Below are positions 48,389 to 60,688 of a stretch of 64,000 nucleotides of DNA, one piece after another. The stretch is from assembly GCA_027972325.1 (NCBI GenBank), contig JAPMOS010000012.1:1-64000 (forward strand), read 5' to 3'. The position numbers and the translations under genes are program-made. Under the pieces are notes generated by a model. That model was not told where the DNA came from, did no database searches, and saw only the letters and a program-made list of their open reading frames with translations. Source of the stretch: Paratrimastix pyriformis (taxonomy: Eukaryota > Preaxostyla > Paratrimastigidae). The stretch's first letter is position 1, and every line of letters starts with the position of its first letter.

Positions 48389-51300
48389 TCAGAATCTCCT
48401 GCGCCAGAGGGCCCGCAGGCGCTCCGTCTGGGGGTCGACCCAGTCGCCCCGGGCCCGCGCCTCGGCCTCGGCCTGCTCCCGGGCGGCCCGCTTCCTGGCC
48501 ATGGCCTCCCGGACGGCCCCCAGCTGGGCCGCCAGGTCGGCCACGGGCAGCATCGGGGGCAGGGGGGCCCCCTCCTCCTCGGCCGCCGGGCCCTGGCCGG
48601 GGGCCCCCAGGAGGGCGAAGGGCGAGGCGGCCGGGGCGGGGGCCTCCTCGGGCCGGGCGGCCTCCATGGTGTCGGGCGGGCCGGCCGGGCGGCGCTGGGC
48701 GGGCGGCGAGCGCGAGGCCACCCGGGCCAGGGGGTTGCCCCGCTGGGCGCTGGGGCGCCGGGCCGGGGGCGGAGCTGCGCAGGGGGGGTGGAGGGGAGGG
48801 AGGGAAGAGAGGGGTGACGACGGGATGGTGGATGCGCGGGAAGTGGGTGGGGCGGGGCGGCAGACGGGATGGGATGAGATGGGAGGCACACGAACGCGCG
48901 GGAAGGGTGGGGGAGTGGAGGCGGACCGGTGTGCCTGGGGGCGGGTGTGGGCACGATGGGGGCGGGCGCCCCGGCCGGGGAGGGCGACCGGCTGCTGAGG
49001 GGGCGGCCCCCGGCGGCGGGCCTGGGCGGGGCCTGCGGCTGCGCTGTCACCGGGACCGGGACCGACACCGGGCGGCCCTCGGGGCTCACCGACCGCCGCA
49101 GGACGGGCAGCCGCACCGGTGGGGCGGCCACGGGCGCCCTGGCATTGGCGGGGGCGGGGGTGGGGGCGGGGCGGGTGGCGGCGCCCCGGCGGTGGGGGCA
49201 GGGGCGGCCCCCCCTGTCGAGGGACGGGGCGTCGAGGTGTTCCGCGGGGGTGGCGGGGGGCAGAGGCGCGAAGAAGCTGCTGCCCGGCGGCGGCGGCGGC
49301 CCGCCGGGTTGGGAGGCGGCCTGTTGGGGGGTGGTTTGTTGGGGGGCGGCCTGCGGGGCGGGGACGCCGAGGCCGGGCGGAGGCTGACGGGCGAGGGGCC
49401 GGGGAGAGCGAGAACGGGGCCAGCGGCTCCTCCTCCTCCTCGGCGTCCGGCGGGAGCAGCCAGGTGGCGGCGGCGGCGGCGGCGGCGGCGGCTGGCTGGG
49501 CTGCGGTGGGAGCGGCGGGGACGGGGTCGGCAGCGGTGGTTGTGGGCAACGGGGGGGCACCGGCCGGCCGGGGCTGGGCGGCATCAGGATGGGCAGGGGC
49601 GGGGGGCGCCGCGGGCACCGCGGGCGCGGCTGGGCCGTCGGGGCTGCGGGGCGGGATGTTCAGCCGGGGCACCTTGGGGATGACCCGCGGCCGGACTGCG
49701 GGCGCCCCGTGGGGGCTCGGGGGCGGCTGCGGCTGCGGCTGCGGCTGCGAAGGGGCGGCCGGCTGAGGGGACGGAGTGGCGAGGGCCGGTGCCGCCGATT
49801 GGGCGGGTGGTGCAGGGGGCTGGTGGGCGGGCAGCCCGTGCAGGTGCGGGGCCGGCCTCGGCTCGAGGTCCGCGGACGGGGCGCCGGCGCCGGTTGGGGC
49901 GTCGAGGGCGGCGAGGGCGTCCGGCTGCGGGGGGGCCGCGGGTTCCCCAACGGGAGGGCTGGGGGCTGCCACCAGCTGCGGCTGGGCCTGCCGTGGCTGC
50001 GGCGGTGTGGGGGCGGGTGCACGTGGCGGGGTCGCGGCCGGAGCAGTGGGTGGGCTCGCAGCTGCCGGGGCGGGCGGGGCGGGCGGGGCGTGCGCGGCCG
50101 CAGGGTGCTGCGACCTGGTGGCTGCCTGCATGGCCGCCAGGACGAGGGCTCCCATCCGGGGGGCGGGCGGGGCGGGGCGGCCGGCCCGAGGCCGGGTGAG
50201 CGGAAGGCGGGGTTGGTGGCCAGCGGGCAGGCCAGCAGGGCGGCCGCGGCGGCGCCCTTGGCCAACTTCTTGAAGCGGGGGCTCGGCGGCCGGGGCAGCG
50301 GCGTCACCGGCTTCAGCGGGCCCCGCGGCCCCAGCGAGGGCGAGGCGGGCGGGGCGGCAGCAGCAGCAGCATGGGGCGTGGGCGGCCGGGGCGGGAGCGG
50401 GGCGGCCGAGGAGGAGGAGGAGCCGGGCAGCTGCACCCCCACGATGGCCCCGTCAAAGGGGGACGGCGCCCGGGCGGGCAGCAGCTGCGGGGGCGGGGCG
50501 GGGGCGGGGGGGGGACTGCTGCTCGGAGGGAGCGAGGGGGATGCGGGGGGCACGGACGGGGACGGGGACGGGGATGGGAGGCCGGTGGGGTGTGTGGAGG
50601 CACCGATGATGGCGGGTGGGCCTTCGGCGAGGGGGGCCGTCGGCCGGCCGGTGGGGGCGGCCCCGGTGGGGCACGGCGCTGCTGCGGCCGGACACGGGCC
50701 GGGAGGCGATGCCTGAGTGTCCCCCCGAGGCGATGCTGGGGGCCCTTGCAGCACGGCAGGCTGTGCGGTGGTGGGCCTGGCTGCCGTCGTCGGTTGCGGG
50801 GGGGCGGCAGGGGTCGGAGGAGGGCAGGCCGGGGGGGTGGTGGCGGCTGTGGGCGGCGGGACCGTCAGCACGGCGGCGAGGGCCGGGGGAACCTCCGCAG
50901 TCGGAGCCGCAGCAGCTGCAGGCGGCGCAGGCGCGGGTGCGGCGGCAGCGGCAGCGGCGAGGGCCGGTGCGGGGGCCGAAGGGGCAGCCGGAGCAGCGGC
51001 GGGGGCCGGGGGCTGGGCGACCTCCGGCTGAGCGGCGGGGCTGGCCCCTCGGGTGACGGGGGGCCGATGATCCGCCGAGGCCGCGGCCGGGAGGGGGACC
51101 GCCCAGGGGACTGCCGACGGGACGGAGCCGGTCACGGCAATGGTCGAGGCCGGGCCGCGGAGGGGACTCGGGGCCACCGGGGCAGGGGCGGGGGCGGGGG
51201 CAGGGGCGGGGGCGGGGGCGGGGACGGGGGCAGGTTCCGGCACGGAGGTGCGGAGGGCATCGCGCATGGGGGCGGCGGCGGCGGCGGCGGCGGGTTCCAC

Positions 51301-51714
51301 AGGCGACACCGGCGAGGCAACCGCAGCAGCAACAGGGGCCATCGAAGGGGCCGAAGGGGCGACGGGAGAACTGGCCGGTGCCGTGGCGGCCGTGGTGGTT
51401 GTGGCGGCGGCGGCAGTCGTGATGGCGGCGGTCGTGACGGCGGGGGCCTCTGGCAGACCCCGAGCCTTGCGCCGGGCGGCCCGCTGGCGGGCGATGTCGG
51501 CCGCGATGTCGGCCTCGAGGCGCGCCAGCTGGCCGTAGGTGGGGCTGGCCGGGGCCAGGGCCGGGCCCGGGAAGGGGGTCACCTTCTGGTACTGCCGGCT
51601 GAGCGGGTCGATCCGGTAGCAGACGCCCGTCCCACGGTGCAGGTACAGCTCCTGGCGCGGCCCCATCCCCGCAGGTTGCAGCACGGTGATGTGAGGCGGA
51701 TGAAGGGATGGGGC

Positions 51715-51750
<36 letters not shown>

Positions 51751-52172
51751 GCCGCGGACCGTGTCGGGCTCGTAGTAGTACTGGGCGGCCTCGTTGAAGT
51801 AGAGCCCGTGTCGGGGTCCAGGGCGTACCGGTGGGGGTCCGCGCCACCCGGGCCCGGGCCGCCTCCCGGCCGCCGAGGGTTCCCCCGCTGGCCCCGGTCG
51901 TGGCCGTCGTCCCGCTGGAGACGCTGGTCGCGTCCCGAGGGTCGTCGTCGTCGTCGTCGCCGCCGCCGCCGCCGTCATCGTCACCGTCGTGCTGGGGCTA
52001 AGGCGCCGGCAAGACCGCAGCTGCTGCTGCTGCTGGGCCGGGGCCGCTTCGACCGGGTTGGCGGGGACCCGGGCGCGGGCGCGGGCCGGGCGCGTTCTCC
52101 TCCATGCGGGTAGCGCGCATCCGGGCAGCCAGCTGGCGGGCGGCCCGGCCACGGAACCATTCTGGGGGGGCA

Positions 52173-52203
<31 letters not shown>

Positions 52204-53095
52204 TGAGGAGGTGGAGGGCACAGATTAATCCACGACCCGATGCCGAACAAGGGGCGGGGTCGTCAGGGGGGGGGGGGGGATGTGGGTGCATGGGGGATGA
52301 TGTGTGTGCGGCCGTGGAGCCTGGGGCGCGAGCCACCGACCTGGGCCATGACGGCAGCCCGCCTGAGGCGGCCCCAGCGGACGCGCTGGCGGTGGCCCCG
52401 GACGAGGGCCTGCAGCCTGAGGAGGCCCCGGTACCGGCGCCCGACGGCCTCGCGGGCCCGGGCGCCCCGCCACACGCGCTGGATGAGCCGAGCGGCCCCC
52501 TGGTGGCGCCGCTGGTGGGCCAGGGCCCGGCAGAAGACCCGCTCGGCCCGCTGACGGGCCACCCCCTGCAGGAGGCGCACCGCGGCCAGCCGGCGGGCGG
52601 CCTCACGGCGGGCGAGCGCCACCCGGAGGGCACCCAGGATGACTCGGCCGGCCTGGAGTGGTTGGGTGGGGGCGGCGGTCAGTGGGGAGCCCGACAGGGA
52701 ATGGGGATGGGGATGGTGATGGAGATGGTGATGGAGATGGCAGGTGGATGGCGGACCTTCATCCTTCGGCGGTGGTCGTGGGTGCGCCAATGTCGCTGGA
52801 TGGCTGCGGCGGCCTGTGGGAGGGGGGGAGGGGGAGGGAGAGGCGAAAGAAGGGTGAGGGGGCAGGAGGGGCGGCCGTGCCACGCGACGCCCCCACCGGA
52901 GGGCAGGGCAGGGCAGGGCAGGGCAGGGCAGGGCAGGGCAGGGCAGGGCAGGGCAGGGCGGACCTGGTCGGGGGACATGGCCATCGGCGAGGGGCGAGGG
53001 GCCTCCGCGGGGACCCGCCAGCAGGGCAGCTGGGGCGCCGCGAGCAGGCCCCTCGCTGCGGGCGGAGTCTGGGCTGCAAGCGCGGCCTCATCGAC

Positions 53096-53141
<46 letters not shown>

Positions 53142-54923
53142 GGCAGGGGGGAGGAGGTCGGCCGGGGCTGCAGCGGGGGCAGCAGGCGCGGGCGGGGCGA
53201 GGCCGAGGCGGGGCTGGTGGCCCCTCGGGGGGCCACGCCGGGTGCGGGCGGCAGGCGGGCGGGCCGGGTGGGGGAGAGCGAGGCCGGGAGGGCCGGCTCC
53301 TCGACCGTGGCCTCGGGGCGCGGGCAGCCGGGGGGAGCCGGCCGGCCGGGGTCGCGGGAGGGCTGGAGATGGGGGCGGCCTCGTCGGCCCTCAGGCCGGG
53401 AGGGGCCGGGCACCGTGGGGAGGGGCGAGGGGAGGGCTGGAGCCGGGGGCGGCCGACCGGGCGGGGACGGCGAAGGCGCCCGGGGAGGCAGCGGGGGCAG
53501 GACGACGAGCGAGCCGGGGCGGGGCAGGTGGCGAGGGCGGTGCGGCGGCCTCGGCCTCGCAGGGGGCAGCATCGGGCGGGCTCACGGCCGGAGCAGGGGC
53601 CGGGTCAGGCGGGGGGCTGCCGGCCGGAGGAGCAGAGGGGGCGGGGGCGGAAGCGGGGGCGGAGCCGATGCCGATGCCGATGCCGATGCCGATGCCGATG
53701 GTCATGCGGGACGCGGGGGCGGCGGGGGCGGGGGTCTGGGTGGCATCGGCGGCGAAAGGCGCCGCCTCGGCCGGCTGGGCCGGGGGGATGGAGACCGTTG
53801 CAGCAGAGATGACAGGGGTGGCAGGGATGGACGGGGCGGCGGGGCGGGGGAGCGGGGACGCCAGGAGGCCGCCGGCGTGTCGCATGGGGGGCGGGGTGAT
53901 GTGCGAGGGCCGGGGCTGGCGGCGCGACGGGGACGGAAGGGCCAGCGTGTGGGCGGGCGGTGGCGATGGTGGCGGCGCGGCCAACTCGACCAGGGGGGTT
54001 GGCGGGAGGGCAGGAGAAGACGGCTCCTGCTGGGGGGGCCCGGGCGGGGCGTTGAAGGTCCGACCGTAAGCTCCCCGCTGCGCGGCCCGGGGAGCGAAGG
54101 TGGGCGGTGGGGGAGGCGGCCCCTCGGGCAAGGGACAAACTGGTGGGGAGGATTCTAAAGGATGGTCCCCCGTGGTGGGACCCGGAGGAGGAGGAGGAGG
54201 AAGAGGAGAAGAAGAAGAAGAAGGAGACGGGTGCCCATCGGACGGATGGGCTGAGGGGGTGGGGATGGGCTCCGGAAGGGCAGGGGTGGTTTGTACATCG
54301 GATGGTGTTACAGAAGCGCGTCGTTGTCGGCCCAGCAGGAGCCGTTGCATGGCGCGGGCACGCGCCCGGGGATCGGGAGGAGCAGGCTCCCACGGCGGGG
54401 GGGCAATCCACCTGGGGCGCGAGCCGCCCTTCCACGTCGGTTGTCCGTGGAGAGGCTCGTAAAAAAGGCACTTTCGGAGGAGGGTCCCTCCCGGGTAGAC
54501 AACCACATCGGTGGACACGACCTCCACTTCGCACTCGACATGGAGCGGCAACGGGGAAGGGGCTGCCTCGAGATCTTCGGCACTCTCGGCGCTTGGAGGC
54601 TCTTCGTCAAATCGATGAAAATTTTCGGAAAATTTTAGGACGGTTCGCCGAGGTTCGATCGGGCTCGACACCACCGCCGGAAGCGCAAATCGGCGAGGCC
54701 CCCGATGGAGATAAAAGTCACTTTTCCGAAGACGCGCCGACTGTCTCGGAGCAGTCGATTCGATGGGAAGGCTTTGGGTTGTAGGGGCCGGTGGCCTTGC
54801 CCCGGCAAGGCGAGCCCGAAGGAGGCTGTCAATGATCTCTTCAACGTCGGTCTCGCTAGAAAAGGCCCCACGGTATTTTAGAATATTTCGAAAAAAGTGT
54901 AACGTCCCAGACCCAGCGTCCAT
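48389..54923 (-). CDS. large proline-rich protein with IQ motifs and OCRE-like aromatic repeats
   Basis: The start is placed at Met 54923 (NILKYRGAFSSETDVEEIID, then LRKSDFYLHRGPRRFALPAV). A long Pro/Ala/Ser region follows, with a poly-Q run (53098-53141 as CTG on the plus strand). IQ-type helices come next: AAAAIQRHWRTHDHRRR (52815) and ARLIQRVWRGARAREAVGRR, then LLRLQALVRGHRQRVRWGRL (52350-52480). These are calmodulin-binding in other proteins. Near 51770-51830 aromatic repeats DPHRYALDPDTG and LYFNEAAQYYYEPDT, then QELYLHRGTGVCYRIDP, resemble OCRE repeats (Y-x-x-D-x-x-T-G-L-Y-Y). One base appears lost between the first two pieces (about 51804-51808). The C-terminus is helical (LAAQLGAVREAMARKRAARE) and ends LRALWRRRF at 48389. 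Several frame changes remain unresolved in the repeats. I recognise no single family; a cytoskeletal or centrosomal role is a guess. Confidence 0.55.
52901..52958 (+). repeat. GGGCA pentanucleotide repeat
   Basis: About eleven tandem GGGCA units (TGCCC on the coding strand) lie beside the exon encoding AAAAIQRHW of the IQ/OCRE-like gene. They are open in one frame as Pro-Ala-Leu-Pro-Cys, but are more probably intronic. Confidence 0.9.
53098..53141 (-). repeat. CAG/poly-Gln microsatellite
   Basis: Fourteen to fifteen CTG units on the plus strand read CAG on the coding strand and encode a glutamine run in the IQ/OCRE-like protein, just before PVDEAALAAQTP. Confidence 0.9.
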
Positions 54924-57900
54924 GGACCGGCGAATGACCGCGTTTCAACAGAAAAACCGCTTCGGGGAAGAGTGGCTCCGACACCCTAGGGAACCTCCTC
55001 AGTTTTTGTGTTCGTGTTTTTTCGCACTCCCGGGGCTGGCGTCCGCGAAGAACCCAGAGTGCCCGCATCTTCGGTTCGATGAAAAGAGTTTACTTGAATA
55101 CTTTGCGAAGCACAAGGTCGAACGGCCCTTCATTTGTAAATGATCGGGATCATTCCATCGCCCTTTACCTTCTTGCAGAAGGACATCATCCAGCAAAAAA
55201 TTTCGTGCGGGACATTCTGTAGGTATCATTCTCCCTTTATTTGGATCTGCCTTTCGGTCCGTCTTCGTGCATGGGTATCATGCTCATTTTCTGCGGCCTA
55301 GCCTGGGTGCTTGTTTATTGGATGTGGGCGCGACCAACGCGGTCACTCCATCAGCCATGCTGTCAAGGTCGCCCCGCTTCTTCTGCTTCTGGGGTTTTCT
55401 CACCACCACCACGACGACTCGGCGGCTTGTGTCCCTCCAGACGAAACACCCCTGCGTCATGAACCTCTCGACGCGCACCCTCTGGTGCTACGAATGCGAT
55501 CGGGAGGTTCTCATTGACCTGCAGCCCGAGGCCTCCCGAGCCCAGCTCCGCCAGCTGCAGACCCTCTTCCAGGGCTCGCCCCTCCCCCTGGGGACCCCCT
55601 TCCCCTCCTCTGGCACCCCGCTGGGCCCCACCTCTGCCATCCCCCCCGCCGGCACCCCTTCCACCCTCTCATCGGCATCTTCCAGCGGGACGCTCCCCGC
55701 CGGGACCTCGGCGCCGCTCCTGGCGAGCTCCCCTGTCCCTGGGGCCATCGCGACCGCCGTGGGGAGCGTCCAGTACCCGGCGGCCTCCCCCACCTCGGGC
55801 CGTCCAGCCCCCGCCGGGCCCGTCGATGGGGCAGCCCCCATGGAGATCGAGGCGCATGCACCGACCCCCCCGCAGCCGGCCGGCGCCACGGCCCTGCAGG
55901 CGGCCGCCCACCACCCGCCGCTTCGGCGACGGCCGTGGGGCAATCCGCCCTGGCAGGCTTCTCGGCAGCCTCCACGGTGGGCGTCATCGCGCCGCTGGCC
56001 CGAAGGCGGAAGGCCCACCAGAAAGGTAGCCCGCCGCCGCCCGCCGCCGCCCGCCGCCCGCCCCGCTCCATCCCTCTGTCCCTCCCGTCCCTCCCGACGC
56101 TCCCTTCACGTGCTGCATCCCCGACCCCCCCCGGCAGGCCTCTGCGGGCTGCACAACATGTCCAACACGTGCTACATGAACGCGGCCCTGCAGGCCCTGA
56201 GCATGTGCTACCCACTCCAGCGCCACTTCGCCAGGGTCCGCCGCCCCGCCCTCCGCCCCCCCCCCCCCCCCCCCCTCCCAAAACCCGCCGCGCCTTCGTG
56301 GGCCCCGCTGATTTCCGGTGGTTTTGGTCTGCTTCTCTTTGGGGGGCTGTGGCTGTGGGTGGGCGGCGGCGGCAGGGCAGGTACCGCTGGAGCTGAACGA
56401 GAGCTCAACCGGACGAAGAGCACCCGGTACATGGCCCTGGCCGAGGCCTACCAGGAGCTGGTCCACCACATGTGGAAGGGCAATGCGTCCGGCCACCACC
56501 CCAGCCCCGCACTCTGCTGCACCTCGCAGTAGTGGACAGGCCTGGCCAGCTTGGCCTGGGCCGGAAGTGGGCTTGTCCGGTCTCATGGGGCGATGGATGG
56601 GGGCGCTGGATGGGGGCGCTGGATGGGGGCGCTGCAGGTCGTCCATCTGGCCGGACCACTTCCGCACGATGGTCGCCTTCCGGAACTCCATGTTCGCCGG
56701 TGCCGAGCAGCACGTCCGCTCCCTCCCCCCTCCCCCTCCCCCCCCCCCCCCCCCCTCCCGCCCCGCCCCAACCCTGCTGTTGTCCCTTCCCCTGCCCCCA
56801 TGCTTACCACATCATCTTCATCCTCCCGTCCTCCTCATGTCGTGGCCCCGCCGCCGCAGGACTCGCAAGAGCTGCTCCACTTTGTGTTGGACTTCATCGA
56901 CGAGGAGCTGGCCTCGGACCTGCACCTGGTGGCCCCAACTGCCCCGAGGCGCCCTGGGTGGTCCCCGTGCCCGTGCCCCGCCCAGCGGCTCCGGATGCCG
57001 CTCTCCACCGGAGGCCGCGGTCCGTCGACGGGCCCCAATCCTCCAGCCACCCTCGTCGACCTGACCTGACCCGTTTCCTCCCTCCCTCCCCTCCCCTCCC
57101 TCCCCTCCTCCCTCCCTCCCTCCCTCCCTCCTCCCCTCCCCTCCCCTCCCCTCCCCTCCCTCCCCTCCCCTCCCCTCCCCTCCCCCTCTCCCTCTCCCTC
57201 TCCCTCCTCCCTCCCCCCTCTCCCTCCCTCCCCTCCCCTCCCCTCCTCTCCCTCCCCGCCCCTCCCCTCCCCCAGTTCGAGCGAAACGGCCTCGCGCCCT
57301 CCACGGGCCCGGTGGCGCTCACCCCGCCCGCCAGCGCCTCGGCCACTGGGATCCTCCCGGCGCCCTCTCCCTCTCCCCAGCCGCCGCCCCCGTCCCATCT
57401 CCCTCGGGACCCCCTGGAGGCCATCCCGCCCGCATCCACCGCCCTCCCAGCCCACCCGCCCTCGCCCTCGCCCCCGCACCCACCGCCCCGACCTCGGCCC
57501 CCTTCCGGCCGCCCCGGCCGCCACCTCGCCACTGGGCGCCGACCCACCAGCGGCCCCGGGAGCGCCCCCCGTCTTCACGCCCCTCGCCCGGGCCCTGCCG
57601 CCCGGGGCCAAGCCACCACTGCAGCATCGTCTCGCGGGTCTTCTCGGGCGTGCTGCTCTCCTCCGTCCAGTGCCTCCGCTGCATGCGGGTCCGCCCGCCC
57701 GCCCGCCCGCCCGCCCGCCCGCCCGCCCGCCCGCCCGCCCGCCCGCCCGCCCGCCTCCCATCCCGTCGTCCCGAGGTATCAACGACATGCGCCGGATCAT
57801 ATACCTCCCCCCCCCCCCCCCCCCCCCCCCCCAACTCCAACTCCAACTCGCCAACTCGCCAACTCTCCAACTCGGGGCCTGCAGTACTCCAACACGCGGA

Positions 57901-60688
57901 CCCGGTTCTCGGACCTTTCGGTCTCGCTGCCCAACTCAAGCAGCGCGCCCGGCTGGCGGCAGCCTCGAACGGCCCCGCCCCCGAGTGTCCGCCCGCCGCC
58001 CCGCTGCAGCCTCCCCTTGCAGCCTCCATGTCGCTGTGCGCCCGTCGTGCCTGCAAGCGCCACCCTCATCTGCCGGGGATGTCTCCTCCTCCTCCTCCTC
58101 CTCCTCCTCCTCCTCCTCCTCCTCCTCCTCCTCCTCCCTCCCTCCTGGCCGGGGGCGCAGCGGCCGGGCTGATCTCGCGCTTCTTCAGCCGCGGCCCGAC
58201 CGTCACCCTGGCCGACTGCCTGGACACGTTCTGCCTGCCCGAGCGGCTGACCGAGAAGGAGAAGTACCACTGCGAGCACTGCCGCGGCATGCACGACTCC
58301 GAGATCGCCCTCTCCCTCGAGGTCCTCCCCGAGGTCGCTGCCGCCACGCCCGCCCGCCCGCCCGCCCGCCCGCCAGCCCGCCCGCCCGCCAGCCCGCCAG
58401 CCCGCCCGCCAGCCCGCCAGCCCGCCAGCCCGCCAGCCCGCCAGCCCGCCAGCCCGCCAGCCCGCCAGCCCGCCCGCCAGCCCGCCCGCCGGGCTCAGGC
58501 AGCCAGCCCGCGCCACCCCATGAGAGGTGACCCCGCGCCACGGAAACGGACGCCATCGTGCGGCCCGCCGCTCATGATGCGATGATGCGGGCTGGCTGTT
58601 TGGCTGGGCGGTCGGGTGGGGCGGCAGGTGCTGGCCGTCCACATCAAGCGGTTCCGCTACTCGGCCCACTCCAGCTCCAAGATCAAGGAGTTCATCCAGT
58701 TCCCCCCGCAGCTCGGTCCGGCCCCAGTCCCCCAGCATCCGAGGAGGGAGGAGGAGGAGGAGGAGGAGGAGGAGGAGGGGGACGGCCATGGCCAAGGGTG
58801 CCTCGAATCGACGGGCGCGCGCCAGACTTCGGGACATTCGACGCATCATCTTCTCTTCTCCGTCCTGCGTTTCGGGTCCGCTGCGGTCGATGGTGGGCGA
58901 TGGTGGGCGATGGTGGGCGATGGTGGTGCCGGGCAGACATGTCCAAGTACCTGACGGGCTCCCCTACCTGGAGGCCCTCCGGGCCCGCCAAGGGCAGCCT
59001 GCCCCCGTCCCCCCGGCCGGGGCAGCGACCACCGGGCCCGGGCGCCACCAGCACCGGCCCCGCCGCAGCCCTCGCTGTACAACCTGGTGGCGACCATCGT
59101 CCACCACGGTCTCTCCTCCCCCCCCCCCCCCCCCCCCCAATCACCCCGACCACCGCAGTCAGCAGCCAGCTGGCTACGCGAGTTGTCCGCTCTCATCGCT
59201 CGCCCCCCTCCCTGACATCCATCCAATATGCCCCCCTCCCCGACATCCATCCAATATGCGGCGGGCGGTGGGTGGGGCTGGCGGTGTGGCCGTGCACGGC
59301 TCGTGGGCCTTGGGCAGGGGACAGCGGAAGCAGCGGGCACTACGTGGCCTACGGGCGCCACCCCAAGAGCGGGGCCTGGTACAGCTTCAACGACGCCCAG
59401 GTGTACCCCTGCCAGGAGGAGGACGTCCTCCGGTGCCAGGCGTACGTGCTCTTCTACCAGCGGGCCGTCGCCGACCTGCCCGAGCGGGTCCAGCTGGTCA
59501 AGGCCCTCCGCACCATCGTCCGCACGCCTGCCCCCCCCGCCGCATCCCCATCCGCATCCGCTGAGCCGACATTGACGACGTTGGGTTGGGTTGTTGGGTT
59601 GGGTTGGGTTGGGTTGGGTTGGGTTGGGTTGGGTTGGGTTGGGTTGGGTTGGGCGGGGGCCTGGGATGGGGGGTGCGGGGGCGGCCACCAGGACTCGCCC
59701 GCCCGGGCGGTGCTCAGCGCCGAGTGGTACAACCGGCTGGTCACCTTCGCCGTGCCCGGCCCCATCGACAACTACTCCGTCACCTGCCCCCACGGCCAGG
59801 TCCGCCTCCCTCCCGACCCCACCGCCTCCCTCGTCCGTCCCCGCTGCACCTGTCCCCCCCGCCCGGCGAGCACCTGCACCCTGACCCTGACGGCCCTGAC
59901 TACGGCGCGGCTGTGTGTGGGCAGTTCTACCCGCCCATGCGCGAGTCCTACCTGGAGGTGCCGCTGGAGTGCTACCAGCGCCTGCACCGCGACTACGGGG
60001 GCGGCCCCTTCCTGCGGCCCGACCGGCCCTGCCCCGTGTGTGCCCTCAACCGGCGCCGCCAGACGGAGCGGGCCCAGGTGCTCGACGAGGACCGGCCCCG
60101 GCTGGTGGGCCGCGAGTGCTGGTACCTGATCAACGCAGACTGGGTCGCACAGTGGCGCCGCTTCACCAAGCCCGGTCCGTCCCCGGCACAGCCGGCGGCG
60201 CCTGACGAAGAACCAGCGGCGGGGCGCGGGCAGGGCGGGTGGCTGGCGGGTGGATGGGGCTCCTCGGATGACCGGCCGCGACGCCGTGCTGATCGGCCTG
60301 TGGTGTGCGGGGGTGTGCGGGGGTGGTGTGCGGTGGTGTGGGGGGCGGATGTGTGGCGGCGCAGGGTCGACCGAGCCGCCCCCGGGCCCCATCAACAATG
60401 GGGTCCTCCTCGACCCCAGCGGGCAGCCCCTGCCGGGTCTCGAGGCCTCGCGCCACTACCGGGGGCTCATCCCCAAGGTTCGCGCCGCACCAACCGCCTC
60501 TCTTCTCCCCCTCCTCCTCCCCATCCCCTCCCCTCTTGGGTAATAACGGCTCCCGTCTCCTCCCGCTCCGGCTGGTGCTGCCGCCACAGGTGTGGGATCT
60601 GCTCCATCACATCTACGGGGGCGGGCCGGCCCTGCCCCGGGTGCAGCTGGACATCTACAGCCCCAGCCCCCAGGGCGCCCACCGATAA
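54922..60688 (+). CDS. ubiquitin-specific protease of the USP20/USP33 type
   Basis: The domain order zf-UBP, peptidase C19, DUSP, DUSP is that of USP20/USP33. The zinc finger is split by introns: PECPHLRFDEKSLLEYFAKH (55059), GCLFIGCGRDQRGHSISHAV (55308), and TLWCYECDREVL (55475). The catalytic Cys box is GLCGLHNMSNTCYMNAALQA (56143). Also present are DSQELLHFVLDFIDEELASD (56862), SIVSRVFSGVLLSSVQCLRC (57625), EKYHCEHCRGMHDSEIALSL (58260), VLAVHIKRFRYSAHSSSKIK (58630) and the catalytic His box SSGHYVAYGRHPKSGAWYSF (59333). DUSP 1 (PGPIDNYSVTCPHG ... YLEVPLECYQRLHRDYGGGP) and DUSP 2 (CWYLINADWVAQWRRF ... PGPINNGVLLDPSGQPLP ... LLHHIYGGGPALPRVQLDI) end at TAA 60686-60688. Substrates cannot be inferred. 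The start is uncertain: ATG 54922 gives an open frame into the finger but overlaps the opposite gene's proposed ATG. Confidence 0.9.
57076..57272 (+). repeat. CCCT/CCCCT polypyrimidine tract in an intron
   Basis: About 200 bp of nearly pure C and T lie in the intron before the coding block QFERNGLAP of the USP gene. Composition and units resemble the tract at 7448-7770. Confidence 0.9.
57686..57752 (+). repeat. CCCG tetranucleotide repeat in an intron
   Basis: About sixteen uninterrupted CCCG units lie just after the exon encoding SSVQCLRCMR of the USP gene. A poly-C run (57807-57831) follows in the same intron. Confidence 0.9.
58346..58496 (+). repeat. CCCGCCCG/CCCGCCAG repeat in an intron
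   Basis: Tandem CCCGCCCGCCAG-type units follow the exon encoding ALSLEVLPE in the USP gene. The repeat remains open as Pro-Ala-Arg text but lies where an intron is expected. Confidence 0.88.
59581..59654 (+). repeat. TTGGG telomere-like repeat in an intron
   Basis: Fourteen or so TTGGG units, with one interruption (TTGTTGGG), lie in the intron between the catalytic domain and the first DUSP domain of the USP gene. Known telomere repeats are of similar type (TTAGGG, TTGGGG), but coding exons lie on both sides, so this is internal. Confidence 0.9.

Noticed and set aside
47962-49584. A minus-strand open frame of 540 residues covering the GGGGC repeat
   Set aside because: It passes through the array and the stop of the IQ/OCRE-like gene in a different frame. 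Its Pro/Arg text is only a product of the repeat.
58346-58496. A CRISPR-like or coding Pro-Ala-Arg repeat
   Set aside because: The units are direct, contiguous and without spacers, and they fall in an expected intron of the USP gene.
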